Source: Symbiodinium natans (Eukaryota > Sar > Dinophyceae > Suessiales > Symbiodiniaceae). From it: a stretch of DNA of 64,000 nucleotides. The notes under the pieces are model-generated. The model did no database searches and had not been told where the DNA came from. It saw only the letters and a program-made list of their open reading frames with translations. Positions 9,907 through 20,789 of the stretch are shown one piece after another. Numbering within the stretch: position 1 is the first letter of the stretch; each line of letters begins with the position of its first letter. Position numbers and translations under genes: made by a program. The stretch spans positions 62,001 through 126,000 of the forward strand of contig CAJNDS010002366.1 of assembly GCA_905221605.1 (NCBI GenBank). The letters run 5' to 3'.

Positions 9907-10947
9907 TTGCCCAGAACCTCAACCAGTTCAGGTTTGATGTGCCCATAAACCCGAGCACAGGGTGTTACAGCGTGAGCCTGACACTGAGGTGTGAAGTACG
10001 CTCAGCGGGATAGGGGGGGCGACCTCAAACGGGGGTGCATTGAATGGATTCTTGCAGTGAAGCTTGCGGAACTAGCAAGGCCTATGGCCTCTGTCAGCAA
10101 GATCATGCCAACGTGGCGTGGCCATCTTGGCTTCAAGGTCCACAACTGGAACCTCAGCGCAGGATCAGAGGATCTGATATTTTGCCATTTGCTCTGTGCC
10201 TTCGCATCCCACTGCAACGGGCACTCAGCATGCTCACTGAGTTATCTCGGGACTCAGTGAACACGCATTCAGGCGAGGCACACTTCTGGGCCCACCCAGA
10301 AGATCCCACGGCACCGAGTTGTTCATCTATTCGGGCGATTTCCTCAGTCCAAGCTGGATCCGAGCTGAAAGACTCAAGGTCTTTAGACTCGATCAGGTGC
10401 CATTGGGGACAGAAACGCCTCCCTGGCAACAGACTTGCGCCTCAATCGCTGGCAGGGACTTGGGTGTACTAATTCCCACAACAGGGCCGGGAATGCAAAG
10501 AATCACTTTGCAAGAAGGCTTCCTGGTTGGGATGTACAGTACCCATTTTCGACATCTGCCTCGGATGAAATCCGGAACCAAATCCAAAGTGACTGGGCAG
10601 GTACTTCTGTCAGGTCAATTCCTGAGCCACTGCACCAAGCTGCAGTCATGCCCCCCCCCCCCTCCGCCTCTGCGAGGGTGGTTGTGGACTTTCGCGAGGG
10701 TCAAACCTGGAGGCCGTGCGTCAGGCTTGGTGGCCGGTGCCTTCGGCCCTGGAAGCACCAGGCGCGACAGACCTTCGACAGAAGGCAGCACCACAAAACC
10801 ATAGTCCAAAAACGGGACCTTGCGCAGGTTTTGGGACCCACCTTACTGCGCGGTAGTGGTGGCCATTTCCGTGATTTATGCGGCATAGTCCGACAAGCTG
10901 GGGCTTGCCAAGTCGGGAACCGTCAGGCCTGGCGAAGCCTTAGTCCC

Positions 10948-10986
10948 CCTAAACCCTAAACCTTAAACCCTGAACCCTAAACCCTC
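10948..10986 (-). repeat. Interstitial CCCTAAA tract
   Basis: Five to six units with TTAAACC and GAACCC variants, 37 bp before the exon at 11023. Confidence 0.85.
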
Positions 10987-11022
10987 ATTACGTACGTCAC
11001 TGAAACCAACAAATACAGTCAG

Positions 11023-11058
11023 GTCCTCTCCCGTGGACTTGCCGGTCCCCACTGCGAG
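11023..11058 (+). CDS. Putative 36-nt micro-exon, SSPVDLPVPTA(R)
   Basis: The exon starts after TCAG|G and ends GCGAG|GTGGCC, phase 2 on both sides. The last codon is AG|G, completed by the exon at 11269. The partner at 48086 has the same 36-nt length, phases and peptide. Eight of 11 codons differ, all synonymously, including a TTG/CTA leucine. The module half PVPTA(R) is separated from PSPTS by an intron of 210 bp here and 1192 bp in the partner. Confidence 0.85.
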
Positions 11059-11268
11059 GTGGCCTCATTGATCTTGGGTTGCTTCAGAGCTCAGGGTTTT
11101 TGGCTGGGCTTCGGAAAATTTTGGTTTGCATCACGCCATGGCGCACTTGCACTCCCTAAGTGATGGAGGTTTCGGGTATTTCCTGGCCGTCAAGCAGTCA
11201 GACTCACTCAGCTTAAGTCTGCGGGTCAAAACATGTCAAGCCTGTCAAGCGAAGCGCTGCTGCGCAAG

Positions 11269-11311
11269 GCCATCCCCGACATCCATGAGTCCTGGGGCAG
11301 ACGATGAAGAG
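11269..11311 (+). CDS. Putative 43-nt micro-exon, (R)PSPTSMSPGADDEE
   Basis: It begins after CAAG|G in phase 2 and continues the module started at 11023. It ends GAAGAG|GTGGGT. The partner at 49314 is also 43 nt and reads (R)PSPTSMGSAADEEE, ending GAAGAG|GC. The acidic exon end is shared with other copies. A TTTAGGG tract starts directly after the donor. Confidence 0.8.
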
Positions 11312-11935
11312 GTGGGTTTAGGGCTTATAGGGTTTAGGGATTCCCAGAGCGCAACTCATTGTGGTTGTGGTTGCAATCCAAGCGACTCAATTAATTATAG
11401 GGTTCAAGCTGCGTGTTATTGTACTAGCAGACCGAGGGCTTTGGATATGTTTTGCGGTTCGTGGGTTTGGTTTAGCTTTTAATTAAGTTCATGATGCTTT
11501 CGGCGTGTTTTTGAATGCTTGAAACGTTCGGATGAACGAGTGGGGTCTTTTTTTGTGTGTTTTTGTTATGGAGCAAGGTCCGCGTGATGCGACCAGCTCG
11601 CATATTCACTGCCTGCTGCATATGACTGTCTGGGGCAGGTGTCTACTAGCTGCTTGGCCCTTTTTGCGGAAAATCCTAGGCGATTTCTCAATCCTCCCAA
11701 CTGAAAATGGGAAATGGGGAGTTCTCTAAGATCAAGCTTCGCGACCAAAAAAGGGTTGGCTGTGTTCAGCATCCATAGGATGACTTCTCACATGCCCTGG
11801 GCTCCGGGGAGGAGATGCTGAAGCGCAAAGCTTTGAACTCCGGCACTGGAGAAGCTTGTAGGGCCACGGGGTTTTCATTTCAGGATTCGACCTCTGAAGA
11901 GTTGCATCCTGAACCTGGTCCTGGCCTCAGGGATT

Positions 11936-11990
11936 AGGGGTTAGGGTTTAGGGTTTAGGGTTTAGGATGTAGGGTTTAGGGTTTAGGGCT
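11936..11990 (+). repeat. Interstitial TTTAGGG tract
   Basis: Seven units with GATGTAGG variants. Confidence 0.9.
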
Positions 11991-11999
11991 CAGCCTGGA

Positions 12000-12960
12000 T
12001 TAACACTCAAGGACCCGATGCAGGTGAAGAAGAAATAGCCACTAGCCGCCTGCCCATGACATCCTCTGCCGTGCACAGGCAATAGTGGGGCCCCTGCCGA
12101 ATGCCACCTTCGCCCATGAGCCACCAGGAAGCTGGAGGGTAGAGGTGGTGTAGGCTCCCTAGGTTCCCGAACCCTGAGATGCGCCATACCTTCTGCGCAA
12201 CTGTGCGGGCTTGAGTCCAGGAGGTCCATGCCTTCTAGAAGGCTGCTATCATGTCTAATATGTACATGAGTTGATGAGTTCTCGGAAAGCCCTAGCCTTT
12301 AAGATGGCCCCTCCCGGTAGCTCAATCGTTGTCAAAGTATGTGGGTAAAGGCTAGACGCCCATAAAATATTCTTGGGTGCCTCAAGCCTTCCACGGCTTT
12401 ATGCCGAGCCTCATGAGTGCATGGATTGACAGCTCGGGGGCCGAAGCCGTAGTTCTCAATCCGCTACACATGTGCGCCGTTCGTGGATGCACTGGTAGCA
12501 TGGGCGCAAACATCTTTCGGGCCTGGATGCTCTGGGGACATGCACTCCGGATGCTAGACTGCAGCCTGCTTGTAATGCCCAGAGAAATTCGGCTCTTGGC
12601 GAATTTAAGGTTCGTGGCCCGAAGTCACACGCTGAATTCTCAGGTCTTCTTACTTGAAGCCTTCTAGTTCCTCTCGGCGCCTGCAAATATAAATATAGAT
12701 TGCGATGGCAATATTGCCGGAAAGCTTTGGGCGAATCTGGGTTCCCAGACTTGACTTGGGCCTGTGTTATCAGCACGGCGCCTTTTCATGAAGAACGGGC
12801 CCGGGGAACCAAGAACCAAGGATCAAAGATTCCCAAACAAGTATCTAGAGGCGAATCTTGGTATGTCATGTGCTCCATCATGACATGTAACCTGCAGACC
12901 GAGGAGCAGTATGGGCAAACGGTGTGGCCTTAAACCATCGAGCTTGCCCCTTCCGAACCT
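12000..12960. other. No recognisable gene
   Basis: No telomere tract, hairpin family or exon module is visible here. ORFs lack recognisable motifs. Confidence 0.35.
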
Positions 12961-12962
12961 CT

Positions 12963-13073
12963 TCCCTAAACCCTAAACCCCTCAACCCCTAAACCCCTTA
13001 GCCCTTAACCCTAAACCGTAAACCCTAAACCCTAAATCCTAAACCCTAAACCCTAAACCCTAAACCCTAAACC
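12963..13073 (-). repeat. Interstitial CCCTAAA tract, variant-rich left half
   Basis: The left half has CCCCTAAA and CCTTAGCC variants and the right half about eight cleaner units. Confidence 0.9.
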
Positions 13074-13186
13074 TGGCCGCCCTTCAACCGTGCGTTTCGG
13101 CAGAACTGGGAGTCTCAGCAGTGCACTCACCCGTGGCCGGCCTGGCGGGTTGGTGCTGCAGGAGTCGGGGTCGGGTTTGTTGGCAA

Positions 13187-13240
13187 AAGGTTTAGGGTTT
13201 AGGGTTTAGGGTTCGAATTTTGGGTTTAGTGTTCAGGGTA
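13187..13240 (+). repeat. Interstitial TTTAGGG tract, short
   Basis: Four clean units followed by decayed units. A further four-unit tract is at 13515-13542. Confidence 0.8.
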
Positions 13241-14752
13241 GAGAAGTTTGGTGTCTTGGCGGTCGGTAGTGGTGCTTGAGCTACGGCAGGTAGGGCCCGT
13301 AAGATGCCAAAACGCTGACAACAGTTCTACTACGAAATCGCAGAAAACCCAGCAGCCTGCCACCACGTACTTAAGACGGTCCCAGACTCGGGTTTTGAGT
13401 TGCAAGTCCTCCGGCCCCGAGCCAAGCAATCTTCGATCTACATACAAGGGAAGGCAGGACGAGAGCCTACAGAGAGGGGGAGGGCTGCGACCCTGTATTT
13501 TTTGTGCTATGAAATAGGGTTTAGGGTTTAGGGTTTAGGGTGGGGGTAGAGATGGCGGCCCGTGGCAGCCCAGTCTCAGGTCGGAGCTGCAAAAAGAAGT
13601 ATGCAGGGGTGTTCCGGGCTCGTGCCTTGATGGCCTTGATGGTTATCACTTTACGCTCTTTAGGCTTTGGGGTCTAGGAGGGTCTTCCCTTCGACCTTCC
13701 CTTCGACCCAAACGACTACACTAAAGCTGTCCCACTGCCAGGTCACTTCGCCTGTGGAGGGAGTTGCCGCGATAGAGGCAACCCACACCGCTAAGGCAGT
13801 ATTTTTAAGTACACGTATATGGGCGCCACACACGCTCACCAAAAAACTTCCGCATGATTTCAATGGGGCTAGCGATTTGGAGCGCAAGCAGGCCAACATG
13901 CTGTACACCTTGCCCTGATTTGAACGACTCATCGAGCTGAGCTGTTCTCTTGTTTGCCAACCCTGCCTCGCACAGATGTTCGGAACTGGTCGACGAGCTA
14001 CTCGAAATCCAAACTTGTTGGCGTACCGCTAGACAGGCGCATCTCACATGCCGGACCCTGGTCGGCATAAGGCTTTTCCTAAACCTTACTAGTCTAAACC
14101 TTTACTTCCCCGAATCCTAAGCAAATGTCGCGTAGATGATGGGGTGCCAAGCGGGCTGGGACCAAGTAGTTCAGGCATTTCCGGCCTCTTTACTTCCCTT
14201 GCTCGTCCATGAAATGCAAAGGGAGAATTGACACGGGCGGGCCGGTCGATCAATGTGCCCTGTGACCAAAGCAAGGTTCCTCCAACAGAGTGCGCTCCTT
14301 GTGAAAGTAAAGAGGGTTCAGGAGTCTCATACGTGCAGGTTCTTGGATGTGCTGTGGCGGTAATGGCCACTGAAATCAGGCCACACCTATCCAAATCGAA
14401 GAAATAAGATGAAGGCCAGCACTAGTTTCATTGTCATTCATATTCGAGACCCTGCTTTCCTGACATATGTCTGTGTATATATATATATAGTTGTTTATTC
14501 AGGTATTTATTTATTTATTTCTGCTTCAGGGTTTTCATTTCCTGTGCGTGTCTCCCTCTTGCCATCTACACGAAACCTCTAGGCCCAAACACTGCCCAAA
14601 ATGTCTCGTGGGCAGCTTGTACTTGCCCAACCCACGCGCACGCTGCGTCTGAGACTTCAACGAACGCAGGATGCTTCTCGCAAAGTAGCCTTCAAAACAC
14701 CTCTGCCCTCAAGTTCACGCCCCGACGGCCCTGAAGTTTGTCCTGATGCCGC

Positions 14753-14829
14753 CCTAAACCCTAAACCCTAAACCCTGAACCCTAAACCCTCAACCCTGAA
14801 CCCTGAACCCTGAACCCTCTAAACCCTAA
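14753..14829 (-). repeat. Interstitial CCCTAAA/CCCTGAA tract
   Basis: About ten units; the central run is CCCTGAA rather than CCCTAAA. It ends 11 bp before the exon at 14841. Confidence 0.9.
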
Positions 14830-14840
14830 TGGTGCGCAGG

Positions 14841-14882
14841 TTCCAGAGCCCGGCCCAGCACCGGCAGTGCCTGAGCCGGGGG
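14841..14882 (+). CDS. Putative 42-nt micro-exon, VPEPGPAPAVPEPG
   Basis: It starts after GCGCAG|G in phase 0 and ends GGG|GCTTTG, a GC donor. The partner at 52709 is also 42 nt, reads VPEARPVPTLQESG and ends GGG|GC. Seven of 14 residues are identical, with identical length, phase and donor, so homology is likely despite low identity. A Pro-rich linker segment of unknown function. Confidence 0.65.
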
Positions 14883-14943
14883 CTTTGAGACATCCCTCGA
14901 AAGAACCCCCTTTCGGAGGCTTTTCCCTTCAGACGGCTTCGGG

Positions 14944-14967
14944 AGGTTTAGGGTTTAGGGTTTAGGG
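14944..14967 (+). repeat. Interstitial TTTAGGG tract, short
   Basis: Three units. Confidence 0.75.
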
Positions 14968-15280
14968 GTCAGGGGTCGGGGGTTATATAGGGGTTTAGAT
15001 GGTGGCCTTTGTGTGGTACGGGGCCTGGTAGATTCTACAGGGGGTTGGGGTTTGAGGTGCGCCATTGTATGTCCGGCCCTTGTTCATCCAATCGGGGGTT
15101 GTGCTTAAACAACGTGACGGGGCCACGAATCCGGGCATCCCAGGACTCAGGCTAAACCCCCACAACGATCGCCTCCTGGGACATCCCAAGGAGCAGAAAA
15201 CATCCCTCAAAGTCATCCGAATCCACCGAAACCTCAAAACCCTTAAGCTCTGCTGAACCTTTTTCGAAACGACTGATTAG

Positions 15281-15339
15281 GGTACCCCCTCATTATAATC
15301 CTTATTAAGGATTGTTAGGAAAAGGGGGGAACATCCCAA
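15281..15339 (+). mobile_element. Family A hairpin element, right half
   Basis: It holds the family A right arm only: GTACCCCCTCATTATAATCC to AGGGGGGAACATCCCAA. The left arm is missing or unrecognisable. Confidence 0.6.
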
Positions 15340-15358
15340 GAAGAGGCAGCTAAGAACC

Positions 15359-15470
15359 GCCCCCCCCCCCCCACCCCTCTAAACTCTAAACTCTAAACCC
15401 TAAACCCTAAACCCTAAACCCTAAACCCTAAACCCTAAACCCTAAACCCTAAACCCTAAACCCCAAACCA
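15359..15470 (-). repeat. Poly-C run plus CCCTAAA tract
   Basis: A 14-base poly-C run leads into about 13 units, CTCTAAA variants first and then clean. It ends about 20 bp before the exon at 15493. Confidence 0.95.
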
Positions 15471-15492
15471 CCCCAAACCCCGAAGCTCCCAG

Positions 15493-15571
15493 GACGTCCC
15501 CTGCAGACGTGCCGGTCCCCACGCGTCGGCCGTCCCCGACGTCCTTGCAGGAGCCCGGTGAGCAGGAGGAG
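15493..15571 (+). CDS. Putative 79-nt micro-exon, TSPADVPVPTRRPSPTS
   Basis: It starts after CCAG|G in phase 2 and ends GAGGAG|GC in phase 0. The tail after the motif is LQEP followed by acidic/Gln residues. The partner at 53023 is also 79 nt with the same boundaries. The first 17 codons translate identically with nine synonymous changes, while the acidic tail varies (FNEPC against LQEPG). Conserved core plus drifting tail suggests selection on the PVPT/PSPT motif. Function unknown. Confidence 0.85.
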
Positions 15572-15595
15572 GCGGAAAGGGAAGATATGGGAAGA

Positions 15596-15675
15596 ATATA
15601 TAGATATATAAATACGTAAATACAGAAATATACACATATATATATATATATATCTATATATGTATGTATACAATG
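15596..15675. repeat. TA-rich microsatellite
   Basis: Imperfect TATA and TATG runs directly after the exon. Confidence 0.8.
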
Positions 15676-15821
15676 TATCGAAACCACTTCTGAACCATGC
15701 CGACAGTCGTTAGGGTCGTTAGGTGGCTGTAAAGCCATAAACGCCATTTATGCCCTGACATTGGACCCAAGGGCTTCAACCCTTAAGTCGCCATCTACCT
15801 GGCAACCCTGCTGAACATTCC

Positions 15822-15902
15822 TACCTGCATGGAACCCCTTAAAACGGCCCTTTATAGGGTTGGTTAGGGGGATTATAAGGCCTAGTAGCCCATGCTGGTA
15901 AG
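15822..15902 (+). mobile_element. Family E hairpin element
   Basis: It contains CCTTTATAGGGTTGGTTAGG and ends TAGTAGCCCATGCTGG; the left terminus is shortened to GCATGG. Confidence 0.65.
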
Positions 15903-16059
15903 CCCGTAGCCTGATGCATAGGTTGCATCCGCCCCTCTCATGGAGTCGGCGTGGGACCCCAGTGCGAGACGGGGTAAAGGGTGTAGCAGTGCAACATCTA
16001 GTTGAGCGTTAGAAGGCACCCTTGCTTCCAAAGCACATCAGGGCTTCCCGATGGTTACA

Positions 16060-17230
16060 GTATTATAGTTGTCCTAAAGGTTTATTATAGTATTACGGGC
16101 CTTTACAAGACATATTAAATGGGCCCGTTAACAGGCTTGTAATAATATAACTACTGAATGATTGGAACTAGAATGAAATAGAAGTACGAAAAGATAAGGA
16201 AATTAGAGAATTAAAAATGAAATCAAGAATTATTTTTCCTTGTTATCCTTTTTCTCCCCTTTGTTCATATGATTATTTAGTATCCTAATGAATGAGAAGA
16301 ACGCAATAAAATTATAAACGAAATAAACGAAAGTAAAAAGAAAAACACATTTATTTCAATTGTAATCACTTATTATTAGGAATTTCTAAACTTGTAATTT
16401 TATAATTGAAAATCTTTAGTTTTCCTTTTAATTTTTAATTGAATATGAAATCCAAATTATAAGAAGCGAGAAAACTTTAATGACAATAAAATTCGTCTTA
16501 TCAGGGTGTATGAAGATTATAAATATTAAATAGAGAACTTACCAAACGCATGAGTCATTATGATAAGGATTTTATCGTGAGTGAAGAGAACAAAGATATG
16601 AATAAAAGGGAGAGAATATTATTTCGGTAATTATGGTCTTTTTACTATTTTTTACTCTATTATCTGGATTTATTACGAAGAGATAAAAAGAATGTACGAA
16701 ATGAACATAATTATAATACGGGCGCTCATTACTTCGCTTTTATTAATAAAACTATGAAAACTTAGGAAAGAAATACGAATTAAATGGAATGAAAGTAGTG
16801 AATGAACTATATTTAGTGGAGATCTTAATATTATTACAGCATTCATTCTATATCCCGGGCGTTCACTTGTCCTTAATATTGCCCGGGTGGATAGTAATAA
16901 TATTGTGTCCTTTTCCCCCTTAACAATATAGTACGGGCGTATAAGGGCGAAAAGACCATTATGACGCTCGTAATATATTAATTAAGGGCCCTTTCATGCT
17001 GTGTTAAAAGCCCCTCTAAAAGACTTATATTATAATGGGGCTTTTACCTACAGCATCAAAGGGGGAAAAGGGAGAAAAGCTCCATTAAAATAGTAAATTC
17101 GTGCGTGAACTTACAATTTACTACTTTAAAGGGGCTTTTAGTACGTTAACTGCATGGAAAATAGGGAGCCAAGAGTGAAGATATTAAGTGACAGGGAGAG
17201 AGCGGTCAACCTTTACTTTTCCTTTCGTAC
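16060..17230. other. AT-rich, palindrome-rich island
   Basis: This segment is far richer in A+T than its surroundings and contains no telomere tract or exon module. It holds many small GC-rich inverted repeats in an AT background: AAAAGCCCC at 17006 with GGGGCTTTT at 17037; CCCGGGC at 16854 with GCCCGGG at 16881; ACGGGCC near 16095 with GGCCCGT near 16122; a 13-bp arm at 17087-17099 pairing with 17115-17127 with one mismatch. No long ORF. Dinoflagellate mitochondrial DNA is known for such inverted repeats, so an organelle-derived insertion is possible but not shown. Confidence 0.6.
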
Positions 17231-17389
17231 ACCATCAATCTCATGACACCTTAACTGCCCAAGAGCCCTTACTATTGGACCCTAGAGATAGAACTAAATG
17301 ACGAGATGCTGGGCAGCCCTAAATAAGGGTGGCAAGCCCCAAGCTTTAAAAGGTGACATGGTGAGAAGACATGTTGGGTGGCCTGAACA

Positions 17390-17424
17390 TAGGGTTTAGT
17401 GTTTAGGGTTTAGGGTTTAGGGTA
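17390..17424 (+). repeat. Interstitial TTTAGGG tract, short
   Basis: Four units, the first with a TTTAGTG variant. Confidence 0.8.
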
Positions 17425-17618
17425 CTTGGTGAGAAGACGCAGAAAAGCAAGTTGCAACTAAGCAAGGTCTTTGACCACCCCTCTGAGTGTCAGGCCGTTT
17501 CGAAGAACAAAACAAATTTACAAAGTCATTTTGATGAAACGACTTGAAAGTTACAAGTAAGCAAGCCAAAACCCCGACTAAGCAGGATATCCTTTTTTGC
17601 AGCACGGCTTCCTGCAAG

Positions 17619-17663
17619 GCTCCCCCAGAAGAGCCAACGCCCACAGAGCTTCCTGTGCCGACA
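17619..17663 (+). CDS. Putative 45-nt micro-exon, APPEEPTPTELPVPT
   Basis: It starts after GCAAG|G and ends ACA|GCCTGG, phase 0 on both sides. The partner at 54511 has identical length and all 15 residues, with nine synonymous changes, and ends ACG|GC. It carries two overlapping PT units (EEPTPT and ELPVPT). Function unknown. Confidence 0.8.
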
Positions 17664-18477
17664 GCCTGGGACTCTGGGGCTTCCAGCTTTGGGATTTCTT
17701 GGAGGTTCTGAGTCAGGTTCCAGCATCGTTGGGGCTTTTGAAGTTTTGGTGACTCCGGATGTTGGGCAGGGTGCCGCAAAGTGGGCGCTGCATCCAGGTC
17801 CCCTTGAACGCGCCCGCAGTTTCTCCTTAGTTGGACTGCTGTTTGCTTAAGAAACCCCCCCATAAAATAGAACATGGAAATCCCTACATTGCCCTTGGCC
17901 CTTATAGGGAGGATTCTTTTTTGTTTTTTTTGGGGGTTCTTAAATAATTAGTAGCGATACTTAGCAAGGGTGAATCAGTGAAGCGTCTGGGTTCTCAAAA
18001 CGGAACCAGCCCTAATGAGATCCCGGCACTTACTGCCCAGAGGACCGCAGGTCTGCGATGTTTGAACGAAATCATACAGACACCCTTGGTTCCGAAGCTA
18101 TCTGAGGAAGGGGTGATCCAGCTGAGATGTAGCTGTGCCGCTTTGAAACCCGTAAGCCCCAAGGTTTTCACTGTAGCCTTCGTCGCCTAGCTTTGCTATA
18201 AAACCCTCCTCCCCGAGGACAAGAGTGTGACCGAGAAGTCTGACAGGCCGCGTCGCTGGCTTCAACTTTGCGCAAAAGCCAGAGAAAGCAAGATAAGCCT
18301 TATGAAACCTCAGAGAGGAATACTCGGTCCGAGTTCTTCGTAGCTTAGTAAATGCACGACATGCTCGCGCAAGGGCGAACGCAAGCTCTGCGCAAGCTCT
18401 GAAGGCGAACAAGAGGCGAGCATTTGAGCTTCCAGGGCCCAAAAAGTTACCGAGCCGAACCAGTAATTGCGAAACCT

Positions 18478-18503
18478 CGCGCGCGCGCGCGCGCCAGCCC
18501 GCG
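18478..18503. repeat. CG dinucleotide run
   Basis: GCGCGC run inside a GC-rich stretch. The surrounding 180-codon - strand ORF (18098-18640) has no recognisable motif and I do not call it a gene. Confidence 0.7.
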
Positions 18504-19259
18504 CACGGGATGCACAAGGGATCACAAGGGCGAAGCGCAAGGGATCCTTTGTAACTGGCAGCCGTGGAGCAAGGATATAGAAGAGCCTTCACATGAAGTC
18601 GTCTCCCAACGTATCGCGTGCCCGACATGAAATGAAACAACCATCAGGTATGCACTCCTCAGTAGCCCCAAGCGCTATGGTACCAATCCGGCACCTAACC
18701 CGCGTGCACTGCAGTTTGGGTTATTTCTGGGCCTTTGGAAAGGAGGCAAACTCAACCGGCTTAATGTCGGAAAAGCGCTGGAGAATGCATGTCCATTCGG
18801 CTGTTTAGTCGTCTTGTTGGTGTGAGTGTGACACGTTGCATCCACTGATCCCGTCCGGCGTTGCATGCCAAAGGGCCAGTGGGGATGCTGTTGGGGCCTT
18901 GATCCCCACATCTTCAATCGCTTGAAATCGATTGCATCGTCTCTTGTCGGCACAGGGTGGTCCTGGACGACATGTCCGAACTGGAGGCAGTGGAGACTTC
19001 AAAGGTCAACGTCGCGGAACCTGCACCCTGAATCTGAGTACCGAAGTGATAGCAGAGATAAGTCCCTGAGAAGACGAATTTAGGAAGCGCTTGCGCCCGC
19101 AACTCCTTCAATGGCTTCCAGGAAAACCTTCCGGCCTCAAAGCCCAAAATCCGAAAGTTCCTCTAATCTGATGTCCTTCGCCTGCGTGTCGATGTCAGCA
19201 CCTCCCTTCCACAGAGCATCACCCAAACCAAACACCCAGGAACCTTCTTGGCCTCTACA

Positions 19260-19340
19260 TTGGGATGTTCCCCCGTATGCTAACAGTCCTTATAGGGGTT
19301 CATATAGGGGGTAAGTTAGTAGAAGGGGGGGGGAACCCAA
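19260..19340 (+). mobile_element. Family A hairpin element with perfect 8-bp target duplication
   Basis: It runs from TTGGGATGTTCCCCC to GGGGGAACCCAA. CCTCTACA lies immediately on both sides (19252-19259 and 19341-19348). It is shorter (81 bp) than other copies. Confidence 0.85.
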
Positions 19341-19412
19341 CCTCTACAGAATCATCTTGCAAAGCTTTCTTCAACGGCTGCATCGGATGAAGCCCCCTCC
19401 TCTCTGATGCAG

Positions 19413-19436
19413 GCTGTGCCCATGCCGGTGCCAAGG
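19413..19436 (+). CDS. Possible micro-exon, AVPMPVPR (weak)
   Basis: It follows GCAG|G and reads AVPMPVPR. The proposed partner at 55136 reads ASPMPM after GAG|G. Order fits, offset 35.7 kb. The 3' end is not determined. Only four or five residues agree, so this may be chance. Confidence 0.25.
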
Positions 19437-19468
19437 GGACGCCGTAGGGCCAGCAACCCGGTGGTGTA

Positions 19469-19501
19469 CCCTAAACCCTGAACCCTAAACCCTAAACCCT
19501 G
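19469..19501 (-). repeat. Interstitial CCCTAAA tract, short
   Basis: Four to five units with one CCCTGAA variant. Confidence 0.8.
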
Positions 19502-19964
19502 ATAGTGTGGCTGGCAAATACCGGCAATTGGCAAAAAAGGTTTGTTTTCAGAGTGGGCAGCGGGCTCGGTGTCTTTTTTGAGGGTTCGGAGAGTGCATTC
19601 ACGGTCTTTGAGCTCCTTCCTCCAAGACTTTAAGAGATTCGGAGTACGAACTGATTACCGCAGGGCCTAGGAACGGGACAGCTGCCAAAGTGTTTGGGCC
19701 GTGAACTTGGGCAATCCGATGGTCAATGGTCGAGTTATTTCTTGGTGAGGCGCACCCGCCGCATACGACACACAATTGCCAACTTGTCGGCCCTGAGCTG
19801 GCCGCACCTTGTATCCCGCACGATCTTTGGGCGAATCCGGTCAGTGCGTTGCTAGCTGTTGCTAGCTGATAGTTGCATCACTTTCCTCATGGCCCGATGT
19901 CAGGAACTTATAGAATCCTGCTGTGTGCTTTTGCCTGCTGCTGCTCCACCTGTCAGGGTGGCAG

Positions 19965-20000
19965 GCCGCCGTCGCCGAGCGAGCTGTCGCAGCCCCGGGG
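19965..20000 (+). CDS. Possible micro-exon, RPPSPSEL (weak)
   Basis: After GGCAG|G it reads (R)PPSPSELSQP. The proposed partner at 57506 contains RAPSPSRLG after CCAG|G; order and offset (37.5 kb) fit. The 3' boundary is not determined. The SPSEL string also resembles the start of the exon at 5241. Confidence 0.3.
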
Positions 20001-20587
20001 CCCCTCTTTTGTTGGTGGAGTTCGGAAGTTTGTTGGGTTCACTTGGGAAACTGCGGAAGAGTGCCGGTTCTGGACTTAAAGGCGTCCGGGGCTTGAGGTT
20101 ATCAGCGCGAAGGGTCTCCGCCGGTCTCCGCTATCAGCTGGGCAACTCCTGATTTTTTTGGTTCCTCGGGCTAGATTCCATTCACGATGCCTCCATAACT
20201 GTTCCTTGAGTCTGCGACGGGGCCTTATAAATAGGTGCCGCTTGCCATCTGTAGCATAGTGAGTAAACAGGCGAACACGCGTTGGAGCTGCAAGATTGCA
20301 AGTTATAGGAAGTTGTAAGTAGTAAACTGAAGTGTTTTTCGCATCGATATCGGGATACCTGGGAAACAGCTGCAGACAGTAAGCAAAATCCGGAGGATGC
20401 GTCCTTTTGGAGAACACGATGCAAAAGTCGCCACCTAGGACAAAGCGGTGCCTTGGAGTAGTAGCATCTAGGGAATCGCTGTAGTCTCAGTCCGAAGCCC
20501 CGGTGCCGTAAACCCCACATGTGATGGCACGGAGCTTTTGAACCTCCTCCCTTCAAAATGCCCAAGGGCCTAAACCGCCACGCAATT

Positions 20588-20613
20588 CAGGGTTTAGGGT
20601 TTAGGGTTTAGGA
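20588..20613 (+). repeat. Interstitial TTTAGGG tract, short
   Basis: Three to four units, 28 bp before the exon at 20642. Confidence 0.8.
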
Positions 20614-20641
20614 AGACCAAGAAGCGAACTCGGATGCAGAG

Positions 20642-20678
20642 GCCCGTGCCCACAGAGAAGCCGTCGCCCACTTCGTTG
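20642..20678 (+). CDS. Putative micro-exon, (R)PVPTEKPSPTSL
   Basis: It starts after GCAGAG|G in phase 2 and ends TTG|GCCGTG. The lysine in PVPTEKPSPT is shared only with the partner at 58017 (ELPVPTDKPSPTSP), supporting their pairing at an offset of 37.4 kb. The left boundary differs between the two copies, so one start may be misplaced. Confidence 0.6.
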
Positions 20679-20708
20679 GCCGTGGCATGGGCCCTGGAGT
20701 CTGGAGTT

Positions 20709-20783
20709 TTAGGGTTTAGGGTTTAGGGTTTAGGGTTAGGGTATAGGGTTTAGGTAGGGTTTAGGGTTTAGGGTTTAGGGTTT
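20709..20783 (+). repeat. Interstitial TTTAGGG tract
   Basis: About ten units with two interruptions. Confidence 0.9.
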
Positions 20784-20789
20784 GTGGAT

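Noticed and set aside
18098-18640. 180-codon - strand ORF
   Set aside because: Arg/Ala-rich from GC-rich sequence including a CG run; no motif or partner.
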